This document shows positions 50,245-57,072 of a stretch of DNA of 57,072 nucleotides, piece after piece (position 1 is the stretch's first letter; each line of letters begins with the position of its first letter). A model generated the notes under the pieces. It was given only the letters and a program-made list of their open reading frames with translations. It was not told the origin of the DNA and made no database searches. Origin of the DNA: Candidatus Bathyarchaeota archaeon (GTDB lineage Archaea > Thermoproteota > Bathyarchaeia > Bathyarchaeales > SOJC01); the NCBI GenBank assembly GCA_020351305.1, contig CP070730.1:815333-872404 (forward strand), given 5' to 3'. Both the position numbers and the translations under genes were made by a program.

Positions 50245-51771
50245 CTAAACATTTCTTTTTACATACGCATTCCAGCTCAGCAGCATGGTCCTAGGATGCG
50301 ATGCTTTTACTTCATCGAGCCGTGCCACTGAAGTATTTTGAGGAGCATTCAAAATCAACTCAGGGTTGGCTTTGGCTTCTTCAGCGATAATTCGCAAAGC
50401 CTGAACGAAGCGATCAAGCTCCTCTTTCTCGAAAGACTCAGTTGGCTCAATCATCAGAGCCTCTTCTACAATCGAGGGAAAATAAGTAGTAGGAGCATGA
50501 ATGCCGTAGTCAAGGAGACGTTTCGAGATATTTAGGGCTCTCACTCCAGTCTCCTTCGAAAGAGACTTTACGCTGAAGACACACTCATGTTTTCTCGGCC
50601 TTTTCGCATCATAAGGCAGTTCGTATGCGCCAAGATCTCTTATTTTCTTGACCAAGTAATTAGCGTTTAACACAGAGATTTCTGCTGCTTCCTTTAGCCC
50701 TTCTGCGCCTAGGCTAAGTATATAGGCATATGCTCTAAGGAGAACTGACACATTTCCATGGAAGCTTCTGATTTTTCCTACGCTATGAGGTCTTTCATAA
50801 TCTAGTCGGTAACTCTTACCATCATTAACTATGCGTGGGACAGGGAGGAATTTTTCCAACTGTTCAGACACACCTATTGGTCCAGCTCCAGGTCCTCCTC
50901 CACCATGAGGTGTGCCAAAAGTTTTATGGATGTTTATGTGGACTATGTCAAAGCCCATGTCTCCTGGTCGAACCTTGCCAAGAATAGCGTTGAGGTTTGC
51001 GCCATCGTAATGGAGAAGTCCACCCGCATCATGGACTATGCCGGCTATTTCTTGAATGTTTTCTTCAAAAATACCTAACGTGTTTGGGTTGGTAAGCATC
51101 AAACCTGCCGTTCGGTTAGAGACTGCTGCTTGCAGGGCATCAATATCTATACATCCTGTTTTATCTGATGGAACCACTAGTGTGTTGAAGCCTGCCATGG
51201 TGGCACTTGCAGGATTGGTTCCATGTGAAGAATCAGGTATAATGAGTTCTGTCCGCTTATCAAGGTCGTCGTTAAGCTCGTGAAACGCCCGCATTATGAG
51301 AGCGCCTAGAAATTCACCGTGTGCCCCTGCTGCAGGTTGAAGTGAAACTTCCTTGGTGCCTGTGATCTCAGCAAGCCACTTGCTGAGAGTGTGGAGAAGC
51401 TCGAGGATCCCTTGAACAGTCTCCTCGTCTTGATATGGATGAAGTTGCGTAGAAGAGGGTAAGCTTGCTAGAAAGTCGCTAATTCTTGGATTATACTTCA
51501 TTGTGCAACTTCCAAGTGGATAAAGACCTAAATCTACGCTATAGTTCATCTGTGAAAGCCTTGTGAAATGACGAACGACCTCAACTTCAGACAATTCAGG
51601 CAGCTTCGGAAGGGACTTGCGACGCATTTTCTCAGGCAACAAAGTGTATACATCGCCTACTTCCTGTTTGATCGGCTTTTCTACCTCAGGAACAATATAT
51701 CCTCTTCGACCCTTATGGCCAAGCTCAAATAAAATTGGTTCGTTCCATTGCGCCTGTCTGAAATCTGACAA
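50245..51771 (-). CDS. gcvPB: Glycine decarboxylase subunit 2 (GcvPB)
   Basis: The 508-aa protein is the C-terminal half of the P-protein. It carries the PLP Lys in VHINIHKTFGTPHGGGGPG, the LMLTNPNTLGIFE strand and ELIIPDSSHGTNPASATMAG, plus LYPLGSCTMKYNP near the start. With GcvPA it decarboxylates glycine and loads the aminomethyl group on lipoyl-GcvH. It lies 6 nt after gcvPA. GcvH and GcvT are not in the window. Confidence 0.96.
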   Translation of the reverse strand: MSDFRQAQWNEPILFELGHKGRRGYIVPEVEKPIKQEVGDVYTLLPEKMRRKSLPKLPELSEVEVVRHFTRLSQMNYSVDLGLYPLGSCTMKYNPRISDFLASLPSSTQLHPYQDEETVQGILELLHTLSKWLAEITGTKEVSLQPAAGAHGEFLGALIMRAFHELNDDLDKRTELIIPDSSHGTNPASATMAGFNTLVVPSDKTGCIDIDALQAAVSNRTAGLMLTNPNTLGIFEENIQEIAGIVHDAGGLLHYDGANLNAILGKVRPGDMGFDIVHINIHKTFGTPHGGGGPGAGPIGVSEQLEKFLPVPRIVNDGKSYRLDYERPHSVGKIRSFHGNVSVLLRAYAYILSLGAEGLKEAAEISVLNANYLVKKIRDLGAYELPYDAKRPRKHECVFSVKSLSKETGVRALNISKRLLDYGIHAPTTYFPSIVEEALMIEPTESFEKEELDRFVQALRIIAEEAKANPELILNAPQNTSVARLDEVKASHPRTMLLSWNAYVKRNV

Positions 51772-51777
51772 TGTCTA

Positions 51778-53172
51778 TTACCTCCTATGCAACGATTTTT
51801 CCAAACTATCTGCTAGGAAGTCGATTTCTGTTTTTGAGTGTATTTCTGTGACACAGTAAAGGGCTGTTTCCCCAAGCTCATGAAACTCTTCTGAAATATT
51901 CTTTCCACCATGAACATTGTTATTTAACAGCTCTTCATGCACATCCCTGACACGTTTATTGACAAAGTTTACAGTAAATTCTTGGAAGTGGGGGGTTTGA
52001 AAAACAGGTGTTCTGAGACCTTCAATCTCTGATAAGCGTTTCATTGCATAATACGATTTAAGCATAATAGCTTCGCATAACTCTCTCAAACCCTTAGGTC
52101 CAAGGAGTGCAAGATAAGCCGCAGAAGCAGCTGCGCATAGGGATTCGTTAGTGCATATGTTAGATGTTGCTGTTTGTCGTCGAATATGTTGTTCACGAGT
52201 CTGAAGCACCATGCAGAATCCTCTTCTATTTTCGCTTTTTGTTGTTGTCATTCCAATGATTCGCCCGGGCATTTGTCGAATCATTGGCATTTCCCCTCGA
52301 CAAGCAAAGACTCCGAGCAAGGGACCACCAAAATTCATGTGATTTCCCAACGGCTGCCCCTCCCCAATAACGATATCTGCACCATAATCTCTAGGCGGTT
52401 TCAGTACCCCTAGCGAAATTGGGTTTACACCAACAATAAACAAAGCTCCGTTGTTGTGAGCGATTTTCGCTACTTCTTTACCTCCCGTCTCAACAAAGCC
52501 TAGGTAAGAAGGGTTTTCAATGTAAATGGCTGCTGTTTTGCTAGACGCTTTTTCCTCCAGGTCCTCTAAGCTCAACTGCCCTGTTGCCTTCATATAGTTT
52601 ACTTTTCGAGCATGCATATTTGCCGGTCCAATATATGTCTCTAGAGTGGCATATCGTTCAGGATGAATGATTTTGGGAACCAGAATTTCTTGACGGCCAG
52701 TTAGACGCATAGCCATTCGTGCAGCTTCTCCTAATGCTGAAGCCCAGCCATATAGAGAGCTGTTGGCCACGTCCATTCCTGTCAATTCGCAGACCATGCT
52801 TTGGTATTCGAAGAGCAATTGAAGCATGCCTTGTGAGATTTCTGGCTGATAGGGCGTGTAAGATGTAAGAAGCTCTGTTCTTTGAACAATGTTTTCAACA
52901 ACCGCAGGCACATAATGTGGCCAACACCCAGCGCCTAAAAATATTGAAATATCCCTGCAAGTCCTATTCTTGGCAAGCAGTGACTCTATGTGACGTTTGA
53001 CTTTAAATTCAGATACAGGATTTGGTAGGTTCAACCTGCGATTCAACAAGAATCGCTCCGGAACATCGTTGTATAGCTCATCTATCTTCTTGATTCCTAT
53101 TTCTCTTAGCATTATTTTCTTCATTTCTGGGTCTGAGTTTGGAATGTAAGGGTGTCTATAGGACTTAACCAA
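51778..53172 (-). CDS. gcvPA: Glycine decarboxylase subunit 1 (GcvPA)
   Basis: The 464-aa protein is the N-terminal half of the P-protein: HPYIPNSDPEMKKIMLREIG at the start, then SIFLGAGCWPHYVPAVV, LLTSYTPYQPEISQGMLQLL, and VIGEGQPLGNHMNFGGPLLG. It pairs with GcvPB. It starts at TTG 53172. A palindrome and a structured inverted-repeat region lie just upstream. Confidence 0.96.
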   Translation of the reverse strand: MVKSYRHPYIPNSDPEMKKIMLREIGIKKIDELYNDVPERFLLNRRLNLPNPVSEFKVKRHIESLLAKNRTCRDISIFLGAGCWPHYVPAVVENIVQRTELLTSYTPYQPEISQGMLQLLFEYQSMVCELTGMDVANSSLYGWASALGEAARMAMRLTGRQEILVPKIIHPERYATLETYIGPANMHARKVNYMKATGQLSLEDLEEKASSKTAAIYIENPSYLGFVETGGKEVAKIAHNNGALFIVGVNPISLGVLKPPRDYGADIVIGEGQPLGNHMNFGGPLLGVFACRGEMPMIRQMPGRIIGMTTTKSENRRGFCMVLQTREQHIRRQTATSNICTNESLCAAASAAYLALLGPKGLRELCEAIMLKSYYAMKRLSEIEGLRTPVFQTPHFQEFTVNFVNKRVRDVHEELLNNNVHGGKNISEEFHELGETALYCVTEIHSKTEIDFLADSLEKSLHRR

Positions 53173-53190
53173 ATGTCTTGCACCAACGAA

Positions 53191-53209
53191 CGAGAATTAA
53201 GAATTCTCG
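53191..53209. promoter_or_regulatory. Palindrome upstream of gcvPA
   Basis: CGAGAATT-AAG-AATTCTCG is an 8-bp inverted repeat with a 3-base centre, 20-37 nt upstream of the gcvPA start. It could be a regulator site or a hairpin in the leader RNA. Confidence 0.35.
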
Positions 53210-53227
53210 AAACTATGTCTTTAAGCT

Positions 53228-53294
53228 TTTGAAGCAGCGTCGACGACCTGCGCTAGTAAGGTCTCTATATTTCGTTTTGAGACCTTGCTTCAAA
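53228..53294. other. Nested inverted repeat (stem-loop structure) upstream of gcvPA
   Basis: The outer arms TTTGAAGCA (53228-53236) and TGCTTCAAA (53286-53294) enclose inner arms AAGGTCTC (53258-53265) and GAGACCTT (53279-53286). The inner loop is 13 nt, and a 21-nt unpaired stretch sits on the left side only. The two helices nearly stack on the right side. A leader RNA element for gcvPA or a small RNA is possible. The call rests only on base pairing read by eye. Confidence 0.4.
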
Positions 53295-53403
53295 GACTGA
53301 ATGCGCTCTAATTTCTATGAAGGACTTAGAGGTTGAATGCGACTAAGTTACATGCATGAAACTAGTGCACAGTCATCCACAGCATAATGCGTGTGCGCTT
53401 TCT

Positions 53404-53943
53404 TTAGTACTGGATTCCTTCCGTCGTGATCAATTCTTTAGGATACTTTATGTCAATAATTTCGTTGACAAAATCTGCTCTATCGAATAATTCCTTGGGT
53501 GCAAATCGTCCAGTGAGAACAACATCAACCCTCTTGGGCAAAGTATTGAGGAAAGCGATGACCTTCTTTACGTCCAAGAGCTTGCAGTAAATCGCCAAGT
53601 TAATTTCATCCAGAACAAGTAGATGAGGCTTTTTGTTCTCTACGATTTTTTTAGCAAAAGCGAGTCCTTCTTTAGCCATTTTTTCATCCTTTTCATCCAA
53701 ATTATCCAGCCCATGCCAACCTTCACGACCAAAATGATAAATCTCATAGTATGGTTTTAGCATGTCCCTTATCTTATATTCACCTGTTTTTTTCCACCAT
53801 TTCAAGAACTGGATGATAACAACACTATGATGGTGGCCTACAGAGCGCAAAGCTAAACCCAAAGCGCTAGCCGTTTTTCCAGCTCCAGTGCCTGTATAAA
53901 GGTACACATAACCCAAAAAAACACCCTCAAGCTTAGTATTCAA
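53404..53943 (-). CDS. cobO: Cob(I)yrinic acid a,c-diamide adenosyltransferase (CobO/BtuR)
   Basis: The enzyme adenosylates corrinoids. It has GYVYLYTGTGAGKTASALGL with the P-loop GTGAGKTA, VIIQFLKWWKKTGEYK, and LVLDEINLAIYCKLLD. The end carries VVLTGRFAPKELFDRADFVN. The frame begins at TTG 53943, but TTG 53916 with GAGGGTG ahead is an equally good start. The corrinoid system elsewhere is not visible here. It is divergent from the aIF2-beta gene. Confidence 0.93.
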   Translation of the reverse strand: MNTKLEGVFLGYVYLYTGTGAGKTASALGLALRSVGHHHSVVIIQFLKWWKKTGEYKIRDMLKPYYEIYHFGREGWHGLDNLDEKDEKMAKEGLAFAKKIVENKKPHLLVLDEINLAIYCKLLDVKKVIAFLNTLPKRVDVVLTGRFAPKELFDRADFVNEIIDIKYPKELITTEGIQY

Positions 53944-53957
53944 TCCGAACTGTTAAA

Positions 53958-53968
53958 AGCTTTTTAAA
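53958..53968 (+). promoter_or_regulatory. TATA-like box for aIF2-beta
   Basis: AGCTTTTTAAAC lies about 48 nt upstream of GTG 54013 and overlaps the divergent cobO upstream sequence. It matches the archaeal TTTWWA-type element. Confidence 0.4.
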
Positions 53969-54012
53969 CTTCGCTCTTATTCTCCTTAAGCAGCTTAGAA
54001 TGGAGGGTCATA

Positions 54013-54420
54013 GTGAAAGAATATGAAGAACTACTAAAACGCGCTCAATCTCAACTCCCTCAAGAAAAAGGTTCTGGGGAGCGATTTGAGATTCCACGAG
54101 TGCGTTCTTCGGTTATTGGCATGCGTACAATGATCTATAACTTCAAGGAGATTGCTGACGCGTTAAATCGTAACCCTAAGCACTTGGTTAAATTCTTAAC
54201 GAATGAGATGGCTACAGCAGGCACCTTAGAAGAGACACGCGCCACCTTTCAAGGAAAATTCCCTCATGATACGCTTGAACGCCTAGTAGGTATCTACACG
54301 GAAAACTTCGTAGTATGCCCTGTATGCAACCGCCCCGATACAAAAATTGTAAAAGAACGACGTCTTTTCTTTTTACTATGTGAAGCATGTGGAGCAAAAT
54401 CGTCGATCAAAGCTGTTTAG
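54013..54420 (+). CDS. eif2b: Translation initiation factor aIF2 beta subunit
   Basis: The 135-aa protein has the beta-subunit core: VIGMRTMIYNFKEIADALNR, HLVKFLTNEMATAGTLEE, and a C-terminal zinc ribbon with CPVCNRPDTKIV and LLCEACGAKSS. It joins alpha and gamma to bring Met-tRNAi to the ribosome. GTG 54013 has GGAGG at 7-nt spacing. It is followed 21 nt later by DUF424, a common archaeal pairing. Confidence 0.95.
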   Translation: MKEYEELLKRAQSQLPQEKGSGERFEIPRVRSSVIGMRTMIYNFKEIADALNRNPKHLVKFLTNEMATAGTLEETRATFQGKFPHDTLERLVGIYTENFVVCPVCNRPDTKIVKERRLFFLLCEACGAKSSIKAV

Positions 54421-54441
54421 CTCATAGAAGCGAAAGTGTTA

Positions 54442-54738
54442 ATGGATATTTACATAAATCTGCGGAGAACGGGCAAATTCGTTTTACTTGCAATGTGCGA
54501 CGCTGAGATTCTAGGCAAGACATTGAAGCAAGGAAATATAGTTTTCTGCGTTCGAGAGAAATTCTATAAAGGCTCCTTAGTAAGTCTAGAAGAAGCCATA
54601 GACCTGATTCATCAGTCAACTGTTGTAAACATGGTTGGTCAAAAGATTGTCAACAAGGCTATAGAAGAAGGTTTGGTGCATCCAGAAGCGGTTCTGAAGA
54701 TCGAAGGCATACCTCACGCTCAAATCATCAGGCTATGA
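54442..54738 (+). CDS. DUF424 family protein
   Basis: The ~98-aa protein reads MDIYINLRRTGKFVLLAMCD, then LGKTLKQGNIVFCVREKFY and VVNMVGQKIVNKAIEEGLV, which is the DUF424 pattern. Its role is unknown; it travels with aIF2-beta and may act in translation. ATG 54442 is preferred to GTG 54436. Confidence 0.85.
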   Translation: MDIYINLRRTGKFVLLAMCDAEILGKTLKQGNIVFCVREKFYKGSLVSLEEAIDLIHQSTVVNMVGQKIVNKAIEEGLVHPEAVLKIEGIPHAQIIRL

Positions 54739-54768
54739 CGCATTATGAAAGAGTAGATGATGGGTAAA

Positions 54769-56526
54769 TTATGGAGCTACCCATGAGTTGCCAAATTCAT
54801 CTATAACCACTACTATATCTGTGATGTCAATTTTGTTGTCGTTGTTTACATCCATGTTTGTGTACCATTCAGGTTGGTCCCAGCCTGGACTATTGTTGGT
54901 TTTTCCATAAGCTTCAATTGTCATAACGATGTCTGTGATGTCAACTCTACCATCAGCGCTTACATCGCCTAAAATTGTGAGGAATATCCACCTATCATCT
55001 AGAGTGTTGTCTTGAGTATCTGTTTCGTTTGGCACTGGAGAGGCGAAAGCTGCTATTGTGTAATTGCCTTTTATGAGATCTGTAGTGTTCCAAATGAAAC
55101 CAACCGTTGTGAAATTACTTCCCTCGAGAGAAATGTTTTCCCAGGTTTGAATAATTGTTGAATTTGCGGTGACCGTGACATTGAAAATATAGGTATATTC
55201 GCCTTGACTTTCTATTGTAGTATTTATAGCAAGAGAAACTCCTTGCTCAACTATGATTTTTTGTGGAGTAATTTGAGTTATAACTATGTTATTACTTTCG
55301 CTTATTGCTCTGTCTATTAAATATGTGAAGGCTGGAAACCATTTTCTCACGACTGACTCAATATTTCTAGGTTCAGGGTTGAAGAATTGAAAAACTCCCC
55401 TTTCCCAATAGGAATTCTGATAGGGCCCTGGGTCATATTGCCATGCACTATGATTTCCATAAATTTCACATGTTAATCCAAAGGTGCTCCGGTTGCCATA
55501 CATCCAATCGTCCCACGTCCCGCTAGCAGTATACAATTGACTTGACTGTTGATATGGTGAATCAACTAGCATTGCTATCTCACTTGCTATTTCTTGAAAC
55601 TTCTGATCGTCTGAGGATGGGTCTGAAGTATATCCCCAAGGGTAGAGGATAACTTCAACTCCTGAATGGAAGCTTAGAGCATACTTGAATTCATGCGCTA
55701 ATGCCAAATCTCTGAGAGCTTGGGTTTCAGGCTCTGAGAATGGCGAAGGGCCTTTATAATCCTCATCGTTTGGGTCGGAACTCCCCGTGTATGTAGAAGC
55801 ATTCCATTCATATCCATAATTCCTATTGAGATCCACGCCACCAATCCAGTCTTCATTCAGTAACCCATCACCATCATTATCGACACCTTCCCACCGAACA
55901 AACTCCCACAGCACTCCATTCCACCACAAAAGGTCTTCGATGAATCCATCACCATCTTCATCATCAGGCGGATCTTCATCAAGGAAACTGTCACCATCTT
56001 CATCACAAGAGTGAGTGTTCTTACGCTGCCATTCATTATTGCGAACAGCATCAAATCCATCAACATTCAATGCTACAACAATGTATATCTCACAGTAGTC
56101 TAGCAAACGCGTAAAAGTGGCATTAACACCATAGTTAGATGCTACAACAACGGAGAAATAGAGTGACAACTCTGAACTAATAAGTTCACGGGCATGATGA
56201 TAGCCAACAAATAAAACTTCTGGTTTTATAAAGGTTAAATTCTCATTTGTCAACTTAATACAGTAGATATCTTGATCCTGCCAGCTTCTGCCAATTGAAA
56301 AAACATCGACAATATCCGAATATGTGTCGTTTAAATACAATAGTGTATCTACGATTTCAGAGTAGTTGTGATAGTGCTCCCAATCACCCCAAGGTGTAAA
56401 CTCCATTTGTAATTCACCAAAAGCTGTGAACTCTGCTGATTGGATACTAAATCCTAATGCTGACGTGCTTAGTGATGTTAGCAATAGCATTCTCAAAATG
56501 ATCGAACATGCATTTCGAACAGTCAT
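54769..56526 (-). CDS. Secreted M14 zinc carboxypeptidase with Ca-binding repeats and dockerin-like end
   Basis: The 585-aa exoprotein has a signal peptide (ACSIILRMLLLTSLSTSALG). The M14 zinc site is GYHHARELISSE (His111, Glu114), the Arg/Asn substrate site is DLNRNYGYEW, the third zinc His is in ALSFHSGVEVILYPWG, and the catalytic Glu is in LTCEIYG. Between them is an insert with three DxDxDG-type calcium loops (DEDGDSFLDED, DEDGDGFIED, DNDGDGLLNED). A beta-sandwich part follows, and the end has two dockerin-type repeats (DVSADGRVDITDI, DVNNDNKIDITDI). It probably digests peptides outside the cell and may dock to a cohesin-like partner. Confidence 0.92.
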   Translation of the reverse strand: MTVRNACSIILRMLLLTSLSTSALGFSIQSAEFTAFGELQMEFTPWGDWEHYHNYSEIVDTLLYLNDTYSDIVDVFSIGRSWQDQDIYCIKLTNENLTFIKPEVLFVGYHHARELISSELSLYFSVVVASNYGVNATFTRLLDYCEIYIVVALNVDGFDAVRNNEWQRKNTHSCDEDGDSFLDEDPPDDEDGDGFIEDLLWWNGVLWEFVRWEGVDNDGDGLLNEDWIGGVDLNRNYGYEWNASTYTGSSDPNDEDYKGPSPFSEPETQALRDLALAHEFKYALSFHSGVEVILYPWGYTSDPSSDDQKFQEIASEIAMLVDSPYQQSSQLYTASGTWDDWMYGNRSTFGLTCEIYGNHSAWQYDPGPYQNSYWERGVFQFFNPEPRNIESVVRKWFPAFTYLIDRAISESNNIVITQITPQKIIVEQGVSLAINTTIESQGEYTYIFNVTVTANSTIIQTWENISLEGSNFTTVGFIWNTTDLIKGNYTIAAFASPVPNETDTQDNTLDDRWIFLTILGDVSADGRVDITDIVMTIEAYGKTNNSPGWDQPEWYTNMDVNNDNKIDITDIVVVIDEFGNSWVAP

Positions 56527-56621
56527 ATTCTTAAAACACTCTACTTCATTTATTTACATATAGTAAAACAAAAAGATTAAGAGTTCGGCAGCAAGATTTC
56601 CGGAAAACAATCGATGGTGAA

Positions 56622-56631
56622 CTATAAATAG
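56622..56631 (+). promoter_or_regulatory. TATA-like box for aIF1A
   Basis: CTATAAATAG lies about 40 nt upstream of TTG 56665. It is one of the clearest TATA elements of the window. Confidence 0.5.
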
Positions 56632-56664
56632 CAATGTGCCCTTTTATTTCGATAAGGTGGCTGT

Positions 56665-56970
56665 TTGGGGAAAAAGAAGGTCCTAAGTGAAGAAGCACTT
56701 AGCAATGTAGTTATGCCTGCTCCAGGCGATGTCTTAGGCATAGCTGTGAAACTTCTGGGCTTTGATAGAGTCTCAGTGAAATGCCAAGATGGATATGAAC
56801 GCCTCTGCCGTATAAGGGGGAAAATGAAAAGGCGAGTTTGGATAAGGCAAGGTGACGTCGTACTAGTTTCTCCTTGGGACTTTCAACGTGATAAAAGAGG
56901 CGATGTCATTTGGCGCTATACTCGCGCCCAAGCAGAAATGCTTCGTAGAAAGGGCATGTTAACGATTTAA
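56665..56970 (+). CDS. eif1a: Translation initiation factor aIF1A
   Basis: The 101-aa protein has the S1-like OB fold of eIF1A: MPAPGDVLGIAVKLLGFDRV, CQDGYERLCRIRGKMKRRVW and IRQGDVVLVSPWDFQRDKRG, with a final WRYTRAQAEMLRRKG. It aids start-codon selection on the small subunit. The start is TTG 56665 with GATAAGGTGG ahead. Confidence 0.96.
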   Translation: MGKKKVLSEEALSNVVMPAPGDVLGIAVKLLGFDRVSVKCQDGYERLCRIRGKMKRRVWIRQGDVVLVSPWDFQRDKRGDVIWRYTRAQAEMLRRKGMLTI

Positions 56971-56986
56971 GCGAGGAATTTTTGAG

Positions 56987-57072
56987 GTGACTTATCGAAA
57001 GAGAGTGGAAAAAAGACTCGAGCGAAAGGAGAGAAAGTATGAAACGGAACAGTTGTTGAAGGAGAAACGAAG
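56987..57072 (+). CDS. Start of a highly charged protein (partial at window end)
   Basis: GTG 56987, 16 nt after aIF1A and preceded by GAGG, opens a frame reading VTYRKRVEKRLERKERKYET and onwards to the window edge. Only 28 residues are visible. RIO1-type kinase genes follow aIF1A in many archaea, and this could be one, but no family motif is in view. Confidence 0.4.
   Translation, partial: MTYRKRVEKRLERKERKYETEQLLKEKR

Noticed and set aside
55857-56066. Met-rich open frame in the M14 gene region
   Set aside because: It is a shifted reading of the calcium-loop (GAT/GAC/GAA rich) insert.

Overview
The window is archaeal chromosome. It carries initiation factors aIF5A with deoxyhypusine synthase, aIF2-beta and aIF1A; PCNA; primase small subunit with a GINS subunit; RNA polymerase subunits Rpo4 and Rpo12; SRP54; Pus10; L21e; Nob1; the wyosine enzymes Trm5 and Taw1; CofD of F420 synthesis; and an intron-bearing tRNA-Ser. 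Genes are dense, many overlap by 4 to 17 bases, and TATA-like boxes lie about 40-60 nt before several starts. The mix of HdrA-MvhD, Kor, CofD, translin, a DPM1-like glycosyltransferase and many secreted proteins suggests a Bathyarchaeia-like or related lineage. That placement is inference only.

Layout. 1-1126: NAD synthase and an interrupted nitrilase-type partner. 1282-1390: tRNA-Ser(CGA). 1391-2392: non-coding sequence with an 11-bp minisatellite and an interrupted ECF-S-like membrane gene. 2443-4998: HtrA protease, Nob1 and an unusual HNH/zinc-ribbon protein. 5150-8089: aIF5A, deoxyhypusine synthase, Hsp20, PAC2. 8176-13532: information-processing cluster srp54-pus10-rpl21e-rpo4-DUF655-ksgA-hemK2. 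13594-15542: sulfur module tusA-nifS-iscU plus a 47-aa Cys protein. 15646-17357: GINS and primase. 17543-30024: cell-surface glycan region with a six-hairpin glycosidase-like protein, two paralogous GT-C-like membrane proteins and three glycosyltransferases. 30236-33616: PCNA, Trm5, Rpo12, CofD, Cys-rich protein. 33707-35830: surface beta-domain protein. 36125-39270: Taw1, translin, endonuclease V, HD hydrolase. 39382-46070: six-gene redox operon (HdrC-GltD fusion, HdrA-MvhD fusion, KorDABC). 46246-49720: diaminopentanoate-dehydrogenase-like gene with 5-oxoprolinase pxpABC. 49862-53172: MoaD-like protein and the two halves of glycine decarboxylase. 53404-57072: CobO, aIF2-beta, DUF424, an M14 carboxypeptidase with calcium repeats and a dockerin-like end, aIF1A, and the start of one more gene.

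The metabolic genes (M14 peptidase, HtrA, 5-oxoprolinase, DAPDH-like enzyme, glycine decarboxylase, 2-oxoacid:ferredoxin oxidoreductase) fit a peptide or amino-acid using heterotroph. The Hdr/GltD/Kor operon is the best candidate for an undescribed system: it appears able to connect 2-oxoacid oxidation, ferredoxin and NAD(P)H without HdrB. A second highlight is a NifS/IscS whose PLP lysine is replaced by aspartate.

Several conserved genes show small lesions or unusual starts: TAA stops inside the nitrilase and the ECF-S gene, a possible +1 shift or CTG start in primase, and an ATA start for rpo4. These may be real recoding or decay, or errors in the assembly.
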